Assembly: GCA_031552765.1 (NCBI GenBank)
Contig: JAVBME010000007.1
Location: forward strand, 124,001 to 188,000
Direction: 5' to 3'
Source: JAVBME01 sp031552765
Lineage (GTDB): Bacteria > Bacillota > Negativicutes > Acidaminococcales > JAISLQ01
DNA length: 64,000 nucleotides
The translations under genes and the position numbers were made by a program. Below are positions 53,269-62,967 of this stretch, one piece after another; within the stretch, counting starts at the first letter, position 1, and the number at the start of each line of letters is the position of its first letter. The notes beneath the pieces are model-generated. The model saw only the letters and a list, made by a program, of their open reading frames with translations, ran no database searches and was not told the DNA's origin.

Positions 53269-54529
53269 AACTCGTATCCTCCATATAACCCCCCATCTAG
53301 GTGGTGGCGTTGGTCAGGTATTATTAAATTATCTGTCTTTCGATAAAATAAACTGTCACAGCATAGCTACACTTGAACATGCCAATGAAAAAGCATTAAA
53401 AATTGCGCAAAAAGAAAGCATAGCAATATATTCTTCCATAAGTCAAAAACTACATGATTTATTGCTTTTAATCAAAAATACAGATATTGTTATTGTGCAC
53501 TTTTGGAATCACCCGCTTTTGTATTCTTTTCTGTTAAAAAATCCTCTTCCACCTGCAAGAGTTATTTTTTGGTCGCATATTTCCGGTTTTGATCCTCCTT
53601 ATGTTTTTCCACCTAAAATATTAGATTATCCGGATAAATTTGTTTTTACCACTCCCCTTAGCTTCAATACCCAAGAAATTCGGGAGTTTTATGATAAAAA
53701 CAAACTCGCAGTAGTTTTTTCTACTGGCGGCATAAATCACGTGAAAGATATTTCACCACAGCCACATACTTCTTTTAATATAGGTTATATTGGAACAGTA
53801 GACTACGCAAAAATGCATCCTGATTTCATAAATGTGCATAAAAAAACAAATATCCCTAATGTAAAATTTATCATCGTTGGCGGCGACAATGAAAAAGAAA
53901 TCGCCCAAGCTGCCGATGAACGCTTTGAATTTACCGGAAAGGTCCCAGATATTCGTCCTTACTTATCCAAGATGGATGTTTTTGGTTACTTGCTGAGTGA
54001 AAAGCATTATGGCACAGGCGAACAAGTATTGCAAGAAGCAATGTCAGTTGGAGTTGTACCGGTTGTTCTCAATAACCCAATAGAAAGTCTTATAGTAAAG
54101 CATGGTGAGACCGGACTAGTAGCGAAGAATACTGACGAATATATAAAATATATAGAATTACTGTATTTTGATGACATTCTAAGAAAAAATTTATCACAAA
54201 ATGCAAAGGCCTATGCAAACACTAATTTTTCTTTAAATATTCTCTGCAGTAAATGGAATGCTATATATAATGAAATTATAAAAATGCCTAAAAAAGAACG
54301 GCAATATAGCAAAAAAACCGACTATAGGCCTGCGGAAATATTCTTAGAATCACTGGGAAAATATCACGAACCTTTCTCATTGTATTTGGAAAAGGGCGAC
54401 GTTTCCTTACTAGAAGGTATTTTGAAACAGCCACAATGGAGTTCAGAAACCAAAGGTACGCCCAAACACTATTACCAATTTTTTAATGATGACTTACAGC
54501 TAAAGAAAATTATTGACTTATATAGATAA
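53261..54529 (+). CDS. Glycosyltransferase (GT4-like)
   Basis: 423 residues. N-terminal GGGVGQVLLNYL is the acceptor-side loop. The C-terminal GT-B half has GYIGTVDY, FTGKVPDIRPYLSKMDVFGYLL and GEQVLQEAMSVGVVPVVL, the donor-binding region of family 4 enzymes. A C-terminal extension of about 90 residues is unassigned. ATG 53261 lies within the last codons of the preceding gene; the frame open from 53201 lacks a ribosome site. Confidence 0.82.
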   Translation: MSKTRILHITPHLGGGVGQVLLNYLSFDKINCHSIATLEHANEKALKIAQKESIAIYSSISQKLHDLLLLIKNTDIVIVHFWNHPLLYSFLLKNPLPPARVIFWSHISGFDPPYVFPPKILDYPDKFVFTTPLSFNTQEIREFYDKNKLAVVFSTGGINHVKDISPQPHTSFNIGYIGTVDYAKMHPDFINVHKKTNIPNVKFIIVGGDNEKEIAQAADERFEFTGKVPDIRPYLSKMDVFGYLLSEKHYGTGEQVLQEAMSVGVVPVVLNNPIESLIVKHGETGLVAKNTDEYIKYIELLYFDDILRKNLSQNAKAYANTNFSLNILCSKWNAIYNEIIKMPKKERQYSKKTDYRPAEIFLESLGKYHEPFSLYLEKGDVSLLEGILKQPQWSSETKGTPKHYYQFFNDDLQLKKIIDLYR

Positions 54530-54545
54530 TAAAAGGAGTTAATAG

Positions 54546-55790
54546 ATGGATATCAAACAATTATTAAGCCCGGATTATAAAATAAATATTGAACAAATGC
54601 ACAATCTACATCACTACATATCTAAACCAATCGTCATATTCTCTGCTTCCTCTGGCGGCAAAGCTATAACTGATTACTTAAAAGATACTTACAATAAATA
54701 TCCAATAGCTTTTGCTGATAATAGCAAAGAAAAACAGGGCACATTATTTGAAGGTATACCTATCTACTCGTTTGATGAAATACGCCATAAATATGACTTT
54801 TCAGAAATAACTGTAATAAATGCCTCAGATTCATTTCGCAATGAAATTTATATCCAACTAAAGACTGCCGGGTTACCAGATGATTCATATATGGATATAC
54901 AATTTCTAGCCGCTTTTGATGAAAATTTTTTGCAACATAAAAACTTTATAACACAAAACACCCAATCTATGCTATTGGATTATGTTTCAGATGTATGGAC
55001 AAAAAGCAGTCAATTTCATAATCTTGGTAAAAGAGCAGTCGATAACATAAGATATGACGATTACCTTATGCAAAACGCTGCTAAACTGGAAGCTGTTTAT
55101 GATATACTGGCTGATAGCAAATCTAAAGATATATATGAGAAATATATCCACGGCGCTGGCAATAGTCATATCAACACCAAATATAAATATACCATCCTTG
55201 ATAGTGTCCGCGATGGTAATTATTACCTTGGCGGCGATATCATAAAACTTGACGAAAATGAAGTGTTTGTCATGGCCGGAGCATATGGTGGTATTGATAG
55301 CATTAAATTTGCTGAACAAACAAAAGGCAAATACTCTCATATAGTCACTTTCGAACCCGACAAAGAAAACTTTCTCAAAGCTAAAGAAAACTTAGAGAGT
55401 TATGGTTTGCAAAGATATCATATATTTAACGAAGCCTTGTATAGCAAAGATTGCACACTGTATTTTGCAGCGGATGGAGATATGGGTTCCAAGATAGAAA
55501 ATACCGGTACGATAGAAGTAAAAGCTGTTACACTTGACGGTTGCATGGAAAGGCTTGGTATTTGGCCCTCTTATATACGCCTGGATGTGGAAGGCGCTGA
55601 AGCCGAGGCCTTGCTCGGTACTAAAAAGATTATAGAAAATCATCAACCAAAACTACAAATCAGTATCTACCACAAAAAAGAAGATATTTTTGAACTGCCT
55701 CTTCTTATAAAAAAACTGAATCCCAAATATGATATATATATACGTGCTCATGCCGATTTGTTGTGTAGTATGGTTTGTTACGCTATTTAG
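54546..55790 (+). CDS. FkbM-family methyltransferase with N-terminal Rossmann-like domain
   Basis: 414 residues. Residues 1-100 resemble the PglD-like unit often fused in glycan loci (PIVIFSASSGGKAITDYL). Residues about 235-414 are the SAM-dependent FkbM domain (FVMAGAYGGIDSIKFAE, VTFEPDKENFLKAKENL, YIRLDVEGAEAEALLG). It probably O-methylates a sugar. AAAGGAG is 8 bases before the ATG. It is the last gene of the plus-strand operon. Confidence 0.82.
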   Translation: MDIKQLLSPDYKINIEQMHNLHHYISKPIVIFSASSGGKAITDYLKDTYNKYPIAFADNSKEKQGTLFEGIPIYSFDEIRHKYDFSEITVINASDSFRNEIYIQLKTAGLPDDSYMDIQFLAAFDENFLQHKNFITQNTQSMLLDYVSDVWTKSSQFHNLGKRAVDNIRYDDYLMQNAAKLEAVYDILADSKSKDIYEKYIHGAGNSHINTKYKYTILDSVRDGNYYLGGDIIKLDENEVFVMAGAYGGIDSIKFAEQTKGKYSHIVTFEPDKENFLKAKENLESYGLQRYHIFNEALYSKDCTLYFAADGDMGSKIENTGTIEVKAVTLDGCMERLGIWPSYIRLDVEGAEAEALLGTKKIIENHQPKLQISIYHKKEDIFELPLLIKKLNPKYDIYIRAHADLLCSMVCYAI

Positions 55791-55793
55791 ATA

Positions 55794-55835
55794 AAAAAAG
55801 ACTCAAGGTTAAAAAAACAACCTTGAGTTTTTTTC
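55794..55835. terminator. Bidirectional terminator between the two glycan operons
   Basis: ACTCAAGGTT / AACCTTGAGT stem, flanked by A- and T-runs on both sides, between convergent genes. Confidence 0.9.
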
Positions 55836-55836
55836 T

Positions 55837-56934
55837 TTAAAGAGTAAAATCTTCCTCTCTCAAAGGTATATACCCGCACGGCGGCACAAATGGTTTTTGG
55901 GTACCTGGCGGAGAAGACTCTTCCAGCTGTTTTATCTCATCCAAACAAATTTTTGCGTCAAAGCGTTCCTGGTAAACATGCTTTTGCAACAATTTAAAGG
56001 TTGGATTGTTTGCTATCTCCAAATCAAAACCTTGAATTAAAAATAGATATTTTTTGAAAAGAACAATATTGTCCTCTGCAAACTCTTCGCCTTTGAGTAA
56101 AGGCGCTTTCAATAACCAATAAATCGCGTAATTGAGAATATAGTTGCTGACTTTTTTCTCCATTTCTTCGCGCCTTTGTAAAACATTTTCCAATTTATTT
56201 TGTTCCGCTAGTTCCAGCATATCCAAATATAGAAGATAACGGTCTATTGCCATAGTCATACGTTTAATATGATTAGCGCCTAAAGCTCCTGAATGGATTC
56301 TTTGTCCCATCAGTTTTTCATTTATATATCCCATATCTGAATACATGCTATATTTAAAACATCCCTCCCAATCCATAAAATTGCTTTCTCGGCCAGTATT
56401 ATATATATTAATTTTTTCAAGTAATTCTTTGCGTATAGCTGTTTGCGGAAAACCACCCAAAGACGCCACAGCCCAAACGGGGAGTTGCTTCTCCTTAGGC
56501 ACTATACAACTGCGATCGTAAAAAGGTTTTATTATATTAGCCGCTTCTCCATGTTCATCAATAACATCATAATCTACCATTACAAAGCCGACGTTTTTGT
56601 TTTTATTCATAATGACAGCAGCTTTTTCAGCAATTGTCGGCCTTAGTACATCATCAGCAGCTAAAAGTATAACATATTTGCCACTAGCTAATCGGCAAAC
56701 TCTATCAAAATTTTTTCCTGCCCCTATATTTGTGTCATTCTGATATATCTTTATTCTATCCTTATATTTATTTGCTATTTCCATAGAATTATCAGTTGAA
56801 CAATTATCGCTGAATATTACCTCGATATTCGGATAAGTCTGGTTTATCGCGCTTTGAATACAGCCATCTAAATAACGGCCATAGTTATAGTTTGGTATGC
56901 AGATACTGACTAAAGGATACTTTTTTTTTGACAT
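55837..56934 (-). CDS. Glycosyltransferase family 2
   Basis: 365 residues. GT-A fold start PLVSICIPNYNYGRYLDGCI, FSDNCSTDNS and the metal-binding AADDVLRP. The C-terminal half is helical and unassigned, ending PPCGYIPLREEDFTL. It is the last gene of the minus-strand glycan operon and lies in the AT-rich part. Confidence 0.9.
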   Translation of the reverse strand: MSKKKYPLVSICIPNYNYGRYLDGCIQSAINQTYPNIEVIFSDNCSTDNSMEIANKYKDRIKIYQNDTNIGAGKNFDRVCRLASGKYVILLAADDVLRPTIAEKAAVIMNKNKNVGFVMVDYDVIDEHGEAANIIKPFYDRSCIVPKEKQLPVWAVASLGGFPQTAIRKELLEKINIYNTGRESNFMDWEGCFKYSMYSDMGYINEKLMGQRIHSGALGANHIKRMTMAIDRYLLYLDMLELAEQNKLENVLQRREEMEKKVSNYILNYAIYWLLKAPLLKGEEFAEDNIVLFKKYLFLIQGFDLEIANNPTFKLLQKHVYQERFDAKICLDEIKQLEESSPPGTQKPFVPPCGYIPLREEDFTL

Positions 56935-57007
56935 CGGGAGTACACATCCTTAATAGTATTTTCTTGCAATCTATTAAATGTTTTATTGATTTTACAAAAC
57001 TTATTGA

Positions 57008-58299
57008 CTACAAGCATGTACACAAGTTGTTCATACGATGACAGTCGGACATTGAAAAACATTCGCTTGAATAACCGACTGTTAGACCATTTTTCTTGCA
57101 CTGAGCCACAAAATATACATAAATGTCAAATTGTTGTTCAGTGATGTTTGGCAATGGGCTGCCAATTTTTTTTGCTTCTAAAATGCTACTTAAATCATTC
57201 GATAATATAACCAGGTCCGCTTTCAACCTTTGCGCAATATCAATAAACCCATTTATATCGTCAAAGTTGTCATTTATTCCCGGTATCAAAATATATTTTA
57301 ATTCAATACGACAATTGGTTTGGGCATATCTTTCAATGTTTGAAACTACCTTATAAAAAGTATCAGGTCCTTTTATCCTTTTATATGTTGCAGAAGTCCC
57401 CGCATCCAGGCTAACATTTAGGCAAGAAAGAGGTCTACTTAATATTTCCGCTAAACTATCATTATATATCGCTGCATTAGTACATACCCTGGCAAACCAA
57501 TTCCTGTCTTTTATCAATTTAAGAAGTTTGTCTCTATGGGGTAAAACGGTAATCTCCCCATCAACAAGACACACTGATTTTATTGAATCACCAAATTCAT
57601 CAGCTAAAATAAGGTGTATATCATATCCGTCTAAAACTTGATCGCTTCCAGAAAAAGCCGTATCTGACTGATTACAGTAAATACAGCGGAATTACAAGTA
57701 GTATTGGCAAAACCGGCACCGGCAGACAGCCATCTTATTTCAACATCTCTCGGCCAATAATCCCATTTTAGCAATGAGCAGCCATCACAGTCGGTCGGAA
57801 CATCTGTTTTCATTCGTTCAAGCGTATCTTTCAGCCACAAACGAAAATCACCAATAGCGGACCTGACACTCTGCTCTGTAGGCATTTTTTCATTATAACT
57901 AATCAGTTTACTATATGGAGTACAACATGCTGTAATTCCATACTTGCTAACAACCATTTCGCCCGACAATTGGCGGCACCCGCGCCTATATACTACCTCT
58001 TCACAATACCGTATTCTTTCTTTCGGGATACTTTGCTCCAATAAGTAATTTGTGATGCTTTGCAAATTACCTGGCTGAGCGGTTACATAAATAATATAAT
58101 CAGGATATTTGGTTATTGCGTCAGCAAGAGAGTATATTGGGTATCCCTCACTTGAATCTTTAGATCCAAGTGAAAACAATTTATCGTGTTTTTTGCTGTC
58201 AATATCTGCAAAACAAACCGGTTCGCCGATCTTTTCTAGCCAACGGCTGAAATTTTGTATGGCATATCCTCCGGCGCCGTAAAAAATTTTTGCTTCCAT
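57008..58299 (-). pseudogene. Radical SAM protein with a one-base frameshift in its CxxxCxxC motif
   Basis: Two frames make one protein of about 430 residues. The first (58299-57631) has a Rossmann-like N-terminus (KIFYGAGGYAIQNFSRWL), a cysteine-rich middle (DCDGCSLLKW) and reaches FANTTCNSA. Near 57686 one base is missing; in the next frame the sequence continues CIYCNQSDTAF and later CLVDGEITVLP, LNVSLDAGTSATYKRIKG down to 57008. Restoring one base gives C-NSx-C-IY-C, the radical SAM motif. ATG 58299 has GGAGG 8 bases ahead. Confidence 0.75.
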
Positions 58300-58342
58300 G
58301 CTTAAAACCTCCACGATATAGTTATCAAGTGTATTAACTCTT

Positions 58343-60493
58343 TCATTTAGTAGCGTTTATCGAGATAAACCCACACTCCGGCAAAGGCTGGCTAAGGTCA
58401 AATACATACTTCATTTCTTCGCTTTCGTGTTTAACAAAGCCCATGCGCGGCAGTAAATCTTTTACAAGAACATTCTTCGCTGTGGCGATATATTCGCCGC
58501 TTACAGTGCTTACGCCGGCCTGTTTGGCCGAGCGCAAAATGTCGGCAAATATAAATTCCTCCATCTGCCGCCCCAACACGCGGCAGCTCATTAAGAGTGT
58601 ATCTATATGCCAATTGCCAGTTTCTTTTTTTACAATTACGACGCCGATCAGCCCCTGATCGCCAAAGCGGTCTTTGAGCCTGTACCATTTTGTCCAATAA
58701 CCCTCGCTGTTCTGGCAGATTTTCCTGACCTGTTCTTGCGTGTAGCGCCTGGTGGTCAAGTTGAACTGATTGGTTTTATTAATAAGCTGGGTGACGCGCG
58801 TGAGGGTCTTTTCATCCACGGCGCCGCATTCAGCCACCATATCGAGGCCCTGCAAAAAATCTTCTAAAGAATCGCCTGTGTTGGCGGTTTTTTCAAATTC
58901 CTGCCGGGCCATGTTTTGCTTGTAACTGTCCTGGCGCACTTTATCCTCTTCTGTCAGCGCTATGCTGTCAAAATACTGCCCATTGCGCAATGCCGCCAGC
59001 ATCTCCCAAGAACTGCTTCCCCCTTCAGGCACAGTCACTTCCGGCAGGGCTTTTCGCACTAGCGCCCGCTCCAGCGGATTGTCATCCAAAAAGACAAAAC
59101 TGTCCAGTCCCAATGACAATGTTTGCGCAATATTTTTGATATTCTCCGCTTTATCTTGCCAATTAGCTTCAAACATGACAAAGTCGTCCAGTTTAAGCAG
59201 CATCTCCGGCCGTTCTTTAAAGGGCGTCTTTGCGTCTTCTTTATTGTTTTTCGAGCAAACGGCCAGCAGCACGCCTTTTTGCGCCAGTTCTTTCATGTAC
59301 TTCTGCAAGTCAAGGTGCGCCTCGCCCACTGGGCTGCCCTGGCCTATTTCCACCCCGTCCGCGCCCTCTTCACCGACTACGCCGCCCCATAGGGTATTAT
59401 CAAGGTCGGTCACCAGCACTTTGGCCGCCAGGCCAAAGGCCGCTCTGATGTGCGCTGACATATAGCGCGCAGTAAGTGGTAAGCACTCTAAAGCTGGGTA
59501 CTGCTCCACATTATGCCATTCTTGGGCGGAGTAAAACCCTTCGCCCGCCCGGCGCTGCACTTTTGCCATATCGAGAAAAGATACGCCTGCCGGCAGTCCT
59601 TCGGCCAAGCGACTGTTGATTTTTGTTATGGTATGATTGCGCCCGCCGCCGAGCTCTTCCAGCAGTCCCCAGGCGCCGTCCGGCGGATAAGAAAAGCCAG
59701 CCTGCACAATATGGCAAGAGTGGCTGCCCTGCAATCTAGTCCACAGCGCTTTTAGTTCTTTCGGCGCTTCTTCGGCTTTTTGCAGCGTATTTTCCGGCCC
59801 CAGGCCCAAATCATGATGATTTAAAAGTATTATCACCACATCCGGCTTAAAAGCGTATAAAGAAGATCTATCGTCTAATACCTCCTGCCGCCAGTTCCCG
59901 TAAGCGCCTTCATACACTTCAGCCGCAATGCCGCTCAAAAAACTCTCCGCCCTGATTACCGGAGCCAAAAAAGCTGTGGTAGAGCTGCCCAAAAGAGCTA
60001 TTTTTACTTTGCGGCGCACGGTGAAAGCTTCTTTATTTATTATCTTATCAATAGTTTTTTCCGCGTTTACATAAAAAGAATAGGCGGGCGATAAAGACAA
60101 AGCCGTTTTAAGATCGGCGGCGGCCAGCCTGTATTTTTCCATCCGGGTATAAAGCTTTGCCCTTTCCAGCAAGAGTCCAATATCCGGCTTGGGTAAAAGT
60201 TCCAATGCCTCACTCAGTTTGCCGCAGGCCGCTTGCCGGTCTTGGCCCAGTATCATGCCGTATTGCAAAAACAAAGACAGCGGGCTTTTATATTTAGGCA
60301 GCTCTTCAGCCAGTCCGGCAAAGGCGCTGCTTTTTATTTCCAGTTTGTATTCCAAAAAAGCGGCCAAAGCCTTGGCCGCATCATAATCAAAACCAGTTGC
60401 TCGGTCATTGGCCAGGCAGCCTTTTAGCCATTCTTTAACAGTATTTTCCTCAGAAAACCCGGTCATATACTTTACCACTTCTTTTGTCAGCAC
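58343..60493 (-). CDS. HAD-IIIC family (FkbH-like) protein
   Basis: 716 residues. N-terminal helical, TPR-like region (about 1-150), an SGNH-like unit (KIALLGSSTTAFL near 165), the HAD domain with VLVTDLDNTLWGGVVGEEG near 375 (DxDNTLW) and VFLDDNPLERALV, and a C-terminal GNAT-like domain (NQFNLTTRRYT, DRFGDQGLIGV). FkbH proteins load a glyceryl or similar group from a phosphorylated donor onto an acyl carrier protein; the next gene upstream in the operon encodes such a carrier. GTG start with GAGGT 9 bases ahead. Confidence 0.9.
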   Translation of the reverse strand: MLTKEVVKYMTGFSEENTVKEWLKGCLANDRATGFDYDAAKALAAFLEYKLEIKSSAFAGLAEELPKYKSPLSLFLQYGMILGQDRQAACGKLSEALELLPKPDIGLLLERAKLYTRMEKYRLAAADLKTALSLSPAYSFYVNAEKTIDKIINKEAFTVRRKVKIALLGSSTTAFLAPVIRAESFLSGIAAEVYEGAYGNWRQEVLDDRSSLYAFKPDVVIILLNHHDLGLGPENTLQKAEEAPKELKALWTRLQGSHSCHIVQAGFSYPPDGAWGLLEELGGGRNHTITKINSRLAEGLPAGVSFLDMAKVQRRAGEGFYSAQEWHNVEQYPALECLPLTARYMSAHIRAAFGLAAKVLVTDLDNTLWGGVVGEEGADGVEIGQGSPVGEAHLDLQKYMKELAQKGVLLAVCSKNNKEDAKTPFKERPEMLLKLDDFVMFEANWQDKAENIKNIAQTLSLGLDSFVFLDDNPLERALVRKALPEVTVPEGGSSSWEMLAALRNGQYFDSIALTEEDKVRQDSYKQNMARQEFEKTANTGDSLEDFLQGLDMVAECGAVDEKTLTRVTQLINKTNQFNLTTRRYTQEQVRKICQNSEGYWTKWYRLKDRFGDQGLIGVVIVKKETGNWHIDTLLMSCRVLGRQMEEFIFADILRSAKQAGVSTVSGEYIATAKNVLVKDLLPRMGFVKHESEEMKYVFDLSQPLPECGFISINATK

Positions 60494-60510
60494 AGGTAAA
60501 CACCTCTATT

Positions 60511-60753
60511 TTACGGCAAATGCCTGTTTATAGCCTCTATAAAATCCGCCACGCATTTTATTTTGCTCACTTCGCCCAGTTCCAGCGTTATATCGAACTC
60601 TTCCTCCGCCATAATGACCAGCTTCACCTGGGCGACCGAGTCCCACTCAAGCAAAGTTTCCGGTGAAGTTTCATCAGATATTGCCATCGAGGGGTCGTCG
60701 AAAACTTCCCGGAAGATATTGCGCAGCCTTATACGCAGGGCGGCTTTGTCCAT
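60511..60753 (-). CDS. Acyl carrier protein
   Basis: 80 residues. The phosphopantetheine serine is in LEWDSVAQVKL (DSV instead of the usual DSL). Acidic four-helix composition as expected. AGAGGTG is 8 bases before the ATG. Between the FkbH-like and KAS III-like genes, so it is the probable carrier for the FkbH-loaded group. Confidence 0.9.
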   Translation of the reverse strand: MDKAALRIRLRNIFREVFDDPSMAISDETSPETLLEWDSVAQVKLVIMAEEEFDITLELGEVSKIKCVADFIEAINRHLP

Positions 60754-60813
60754 GTTTTAACACCTCTTCTTGTAATTTCTGCCATATATTTGGCAATAAA
60801 CGCCTTATCGGAT

Positions 60814-61887
60814 TTACCCTATTTCACAACCTTGTTCATAAATAACAGGCGGTAAAACAAGTGTCTTGGATAAATCTGCTATAACAGAAGCAACAGTAAG
60901 ACCTGAGCCAAAACCGCTCGACAGCACTTTTGCCAGTTTATTGTCCTTGGCCAGTTGATCCCAGCTCAGACAAAGGGCCAGAGGGATCGACACCGGGCCA
61001 GTATTTCCGGTATTTTCCAGCAGTATCGGCAGGCTTTCCCGAGGTATTTTCAGCTTTTTTTGCAAATATTCAAGAATAAGCCTGTTGGGCTGATGAAACA
61101 AAAAAGTATCTATATCCTGCTTTGTCAGCTCAGCCTCAGCCAGCGCCTCTTTTACAGAGTCTGGCACATGCTTTAGCGCAAAGTGCATTACTTCCATACC
61201 ATCCATATAAAAATCGTTGGGCGCTCTTGTATTTCCGTTGCCATCCACTTCTTCACGGCAGGTACCCATGCAGTAAGGCATACGTTGAGCTCCCGCCGGA
61301 ATACAAAGATATTTGACCCCCCCGCCATTAGTGTAAACATGAAAAGGCATACTGCCCGCGCCTTTTTCTACCAAAACAGCGGCGCCTGCGTCGCCCATCA
61401 AGACTCTGGTCGAACGGTCTTTGGGATTGATAAACTTGGAAAGTGTATCGCCCAAACATAGCAGCACTTTTTCCGCCATACCGGATGAAATGAGCATCCC
61501 TGCCTGCAATAAGCCGTAAATATAGCCTGAGCAGCCATAATTGATATCAAATGCGGTTATATCTTTGCGTAAAGACAGTCTATCTTGCATTACAGCGCTG
61601 GTGGCCGGCAGTTTATAGTCCGGAGTCTGGGTAATAAAAACCAGCGCGTCGATCGCAGAAGGCTCTATAGCCATTTTATCCAGCAGATGTTTGGCCGCGT
61701 GCACACATAAATCAGATGCGCAGGTTTCGTCTCCCGCAATGTGCACTCTTTTCACGCCGCTACTGGAGATTATGCGGCTCATATCCGCATCGCTGAACTC
61801 TTTTCCCATGTCCGCCACTTCAACTATACGCGCCGGCAATGATGACGCCACACCTGTCAATGCTACCCCGTTTATTGTACATTTCAT
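60814..61887 (-). CDS. 3-oxoacyl-ACP synthase III-like protein (copy 1)
   Basis: 357 residues. Thiolase fold with the KAS III triad: Cys119 (NYGCSGYIYGL), His265 (FLFHQPNR) and Asn295 (TGNTGPVSIP). DRSTRVLMGDAGAA is a further signature. It would condense or transfer an acyl group with an ACP-bound partner. It belongs with the FabH-like proteins of secondary and glycan pathways rather than being the housekeeping fabH, since no other fatty acid genes are near. Confidence 0.9.
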   Translation of the reverse strand: MKCTINGVALTGVASSLPARIVEVADMGKEFSDADMSRIISSSGVKRVHIAGDETCASDLCVHAAKHLLDKMAIEPSAIDALVFITQTPDYKLPATSAVMQDRLSLRKDITAFDINYGCSGYIYGLLQAGMLISSGMAEKVLLCLGDTLSKFINPKDRSTRVLMGDAGAAVLVEKGAGSMPFHVYTNGGGVKYLCIPAGAQRMPYCMGTCREEVDGNGNTRAPNDFYMDGMEVMHFALKHVPDSVKEALAEAELTKQDIDTFLFHQPNRLILEYLQKKLKIPRESLPILLENTGNTGPVSIPLALCLSWDQLAKDNKLAKVLSSGFGSGLTVASVIADLSKTLVLPPVIYEQGCEIG

Positions 61888-61913
61888 AATAGCTTTTCCT
61901 CTTGACTATAAAT

Positions 61914-62663
61914 CTATGCTAAAAATCCGCCATCTACAACCACATCGGTGCCTGTGATCCAACCCGAGCGGCTGCTAAGCAAAAACAGCGCAACTCCGCT
62001 AACATCACAAGTCGTTCCCGTGCCGATCAAATGCTGGTCAATATAGCTCTGATCGCGCACCAGTTCATATTTTGTCGTCATTTTGGTATCGACAACACCC
62101 GGGCTTATAGAGTTTACTCTATGCTGCTTGGCCGATATTTCCTTGGCGGCAGATTGCACGGCCACTTTCACGGCGGCCTTTGCCGCGCTGTAGGCAAAAA
62201 AACCCTTTTGTCCGCGGCTTGCGCTGGCGGAAGCAAACAACACATTCGAAGTGCCGCGGTTGGCATAAGAGACCTTGGTAACCAACTGCAAAAGCTTCAT
62301 GCCCGCCCAAAAGCTGACGTCCATTATAGCTTTTGCCGAAGCTTCGTCATAACTTTTTAAAGGAGTTATATCAATAATCCCTGCTACATGGACACAGCCG
62401 TCCAGTTTGCCGCAAGCGGTCACAAACGCCTTTATACATTCTTCGAGTTTGTCATATTGCCTTACATCACATATTCCGGTTACGATATTGTCTTTATACT
62501 GCTTTTGCAATTCTCCCAGCTCTTCTTCACGCCTGGCGATAGCCAAGACCTTGGCGTTGGCCGCTGCCAGGTCCGCAGCTATTTGCCTGCCGATACCGGA
62601 CGAAGCCCCGGTCACAACAAAGTTTTTACCTGTAAAATCATAGCTTATATCATTAGATTGCAT
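61914..62663 (-). CDS. Short-chain dehydrogenase/reductase
   Basis: 249 residues. TGASSGIGRQIA is the NAD(P) loop; the catalytic Ser, Tyr and Lys are in ASASASRG and YSAAKAAVK. ISPGVVDTKMT and VVVDGGFLA match the FabG-like classical SDRs. In this cassette it probably reduces the 3-keto product of the KAS III-like enzymes. A GTG at 62672 is an alternative start; neither has a strong ribosome site. Confidence 0.88.
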   Translation of the reverse strand: MQSNDISYDFTGKNFVVTGASSGIGRQIAADLAAANAKVLAIARREEELGELQKQYKDNIVTGICDVRQYDKLEECIKAFVTACGKLDGCVHVAGIIDITPLKSYDEASAKAIMDVSFWAGMKLLQLVTKVSYANRGTSNVLFASASASRGQKGFFAYSAAKAAVKVAVQSAAKEISAKQHRVNSISPGVVDTKMTTKYELVRDQSYIDQHLIGTGTTCDVSGVALFLLSSRSGWITGTDVVVDGGFLA

Positions 62664-62730
62664 ACTCTTCACTCGTTTCGCAAAGATTTGCCAGGTTTAC
62701 TTTATAAATCCATAGCCTGGCAAAAGTTTT

Positions 62731-62940
62731 TTATTTAACCAGCAAATATAAGTCCTGTACAGTCTGGGCTTTTTTGATATCGGCAAAAACCATTGTTTTA
62801 CCGTATTCAGAGTCAACCATAGCAACAAAGCTCACCAAACCAAGAGAATCCCACTCCTCTACCTCCGCAAGCTTAGTTTCCATGGTAAGAGTGATTTCCG
62901 GCTCCAATATCTCCGTCATTTTTTCCAAAAATTCATCCAT
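62731..62940 (-). CDS. Acyl carrier protein, second copy
   Basis: 69 residues, shorter than usual. Phosphopantetheine serine in VEEWDSLGLVSF. GAGGAGG is 9 bases before the ATG. It sits between the SDR and the second KAS III-like gene, so each synthase has its own carrier beside it. Confidence 0.88.
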   Translation of the reverse strand: MDEFLEKMTEILEPEITLTMETKLAEVEEWDSLGLVSFVAMVDSEYGKTMVFADIKKAQTVQDLYLLVK

Positions 62941-62967
62941 GTTTAAACAACCTCCTCTTTTTTTATA

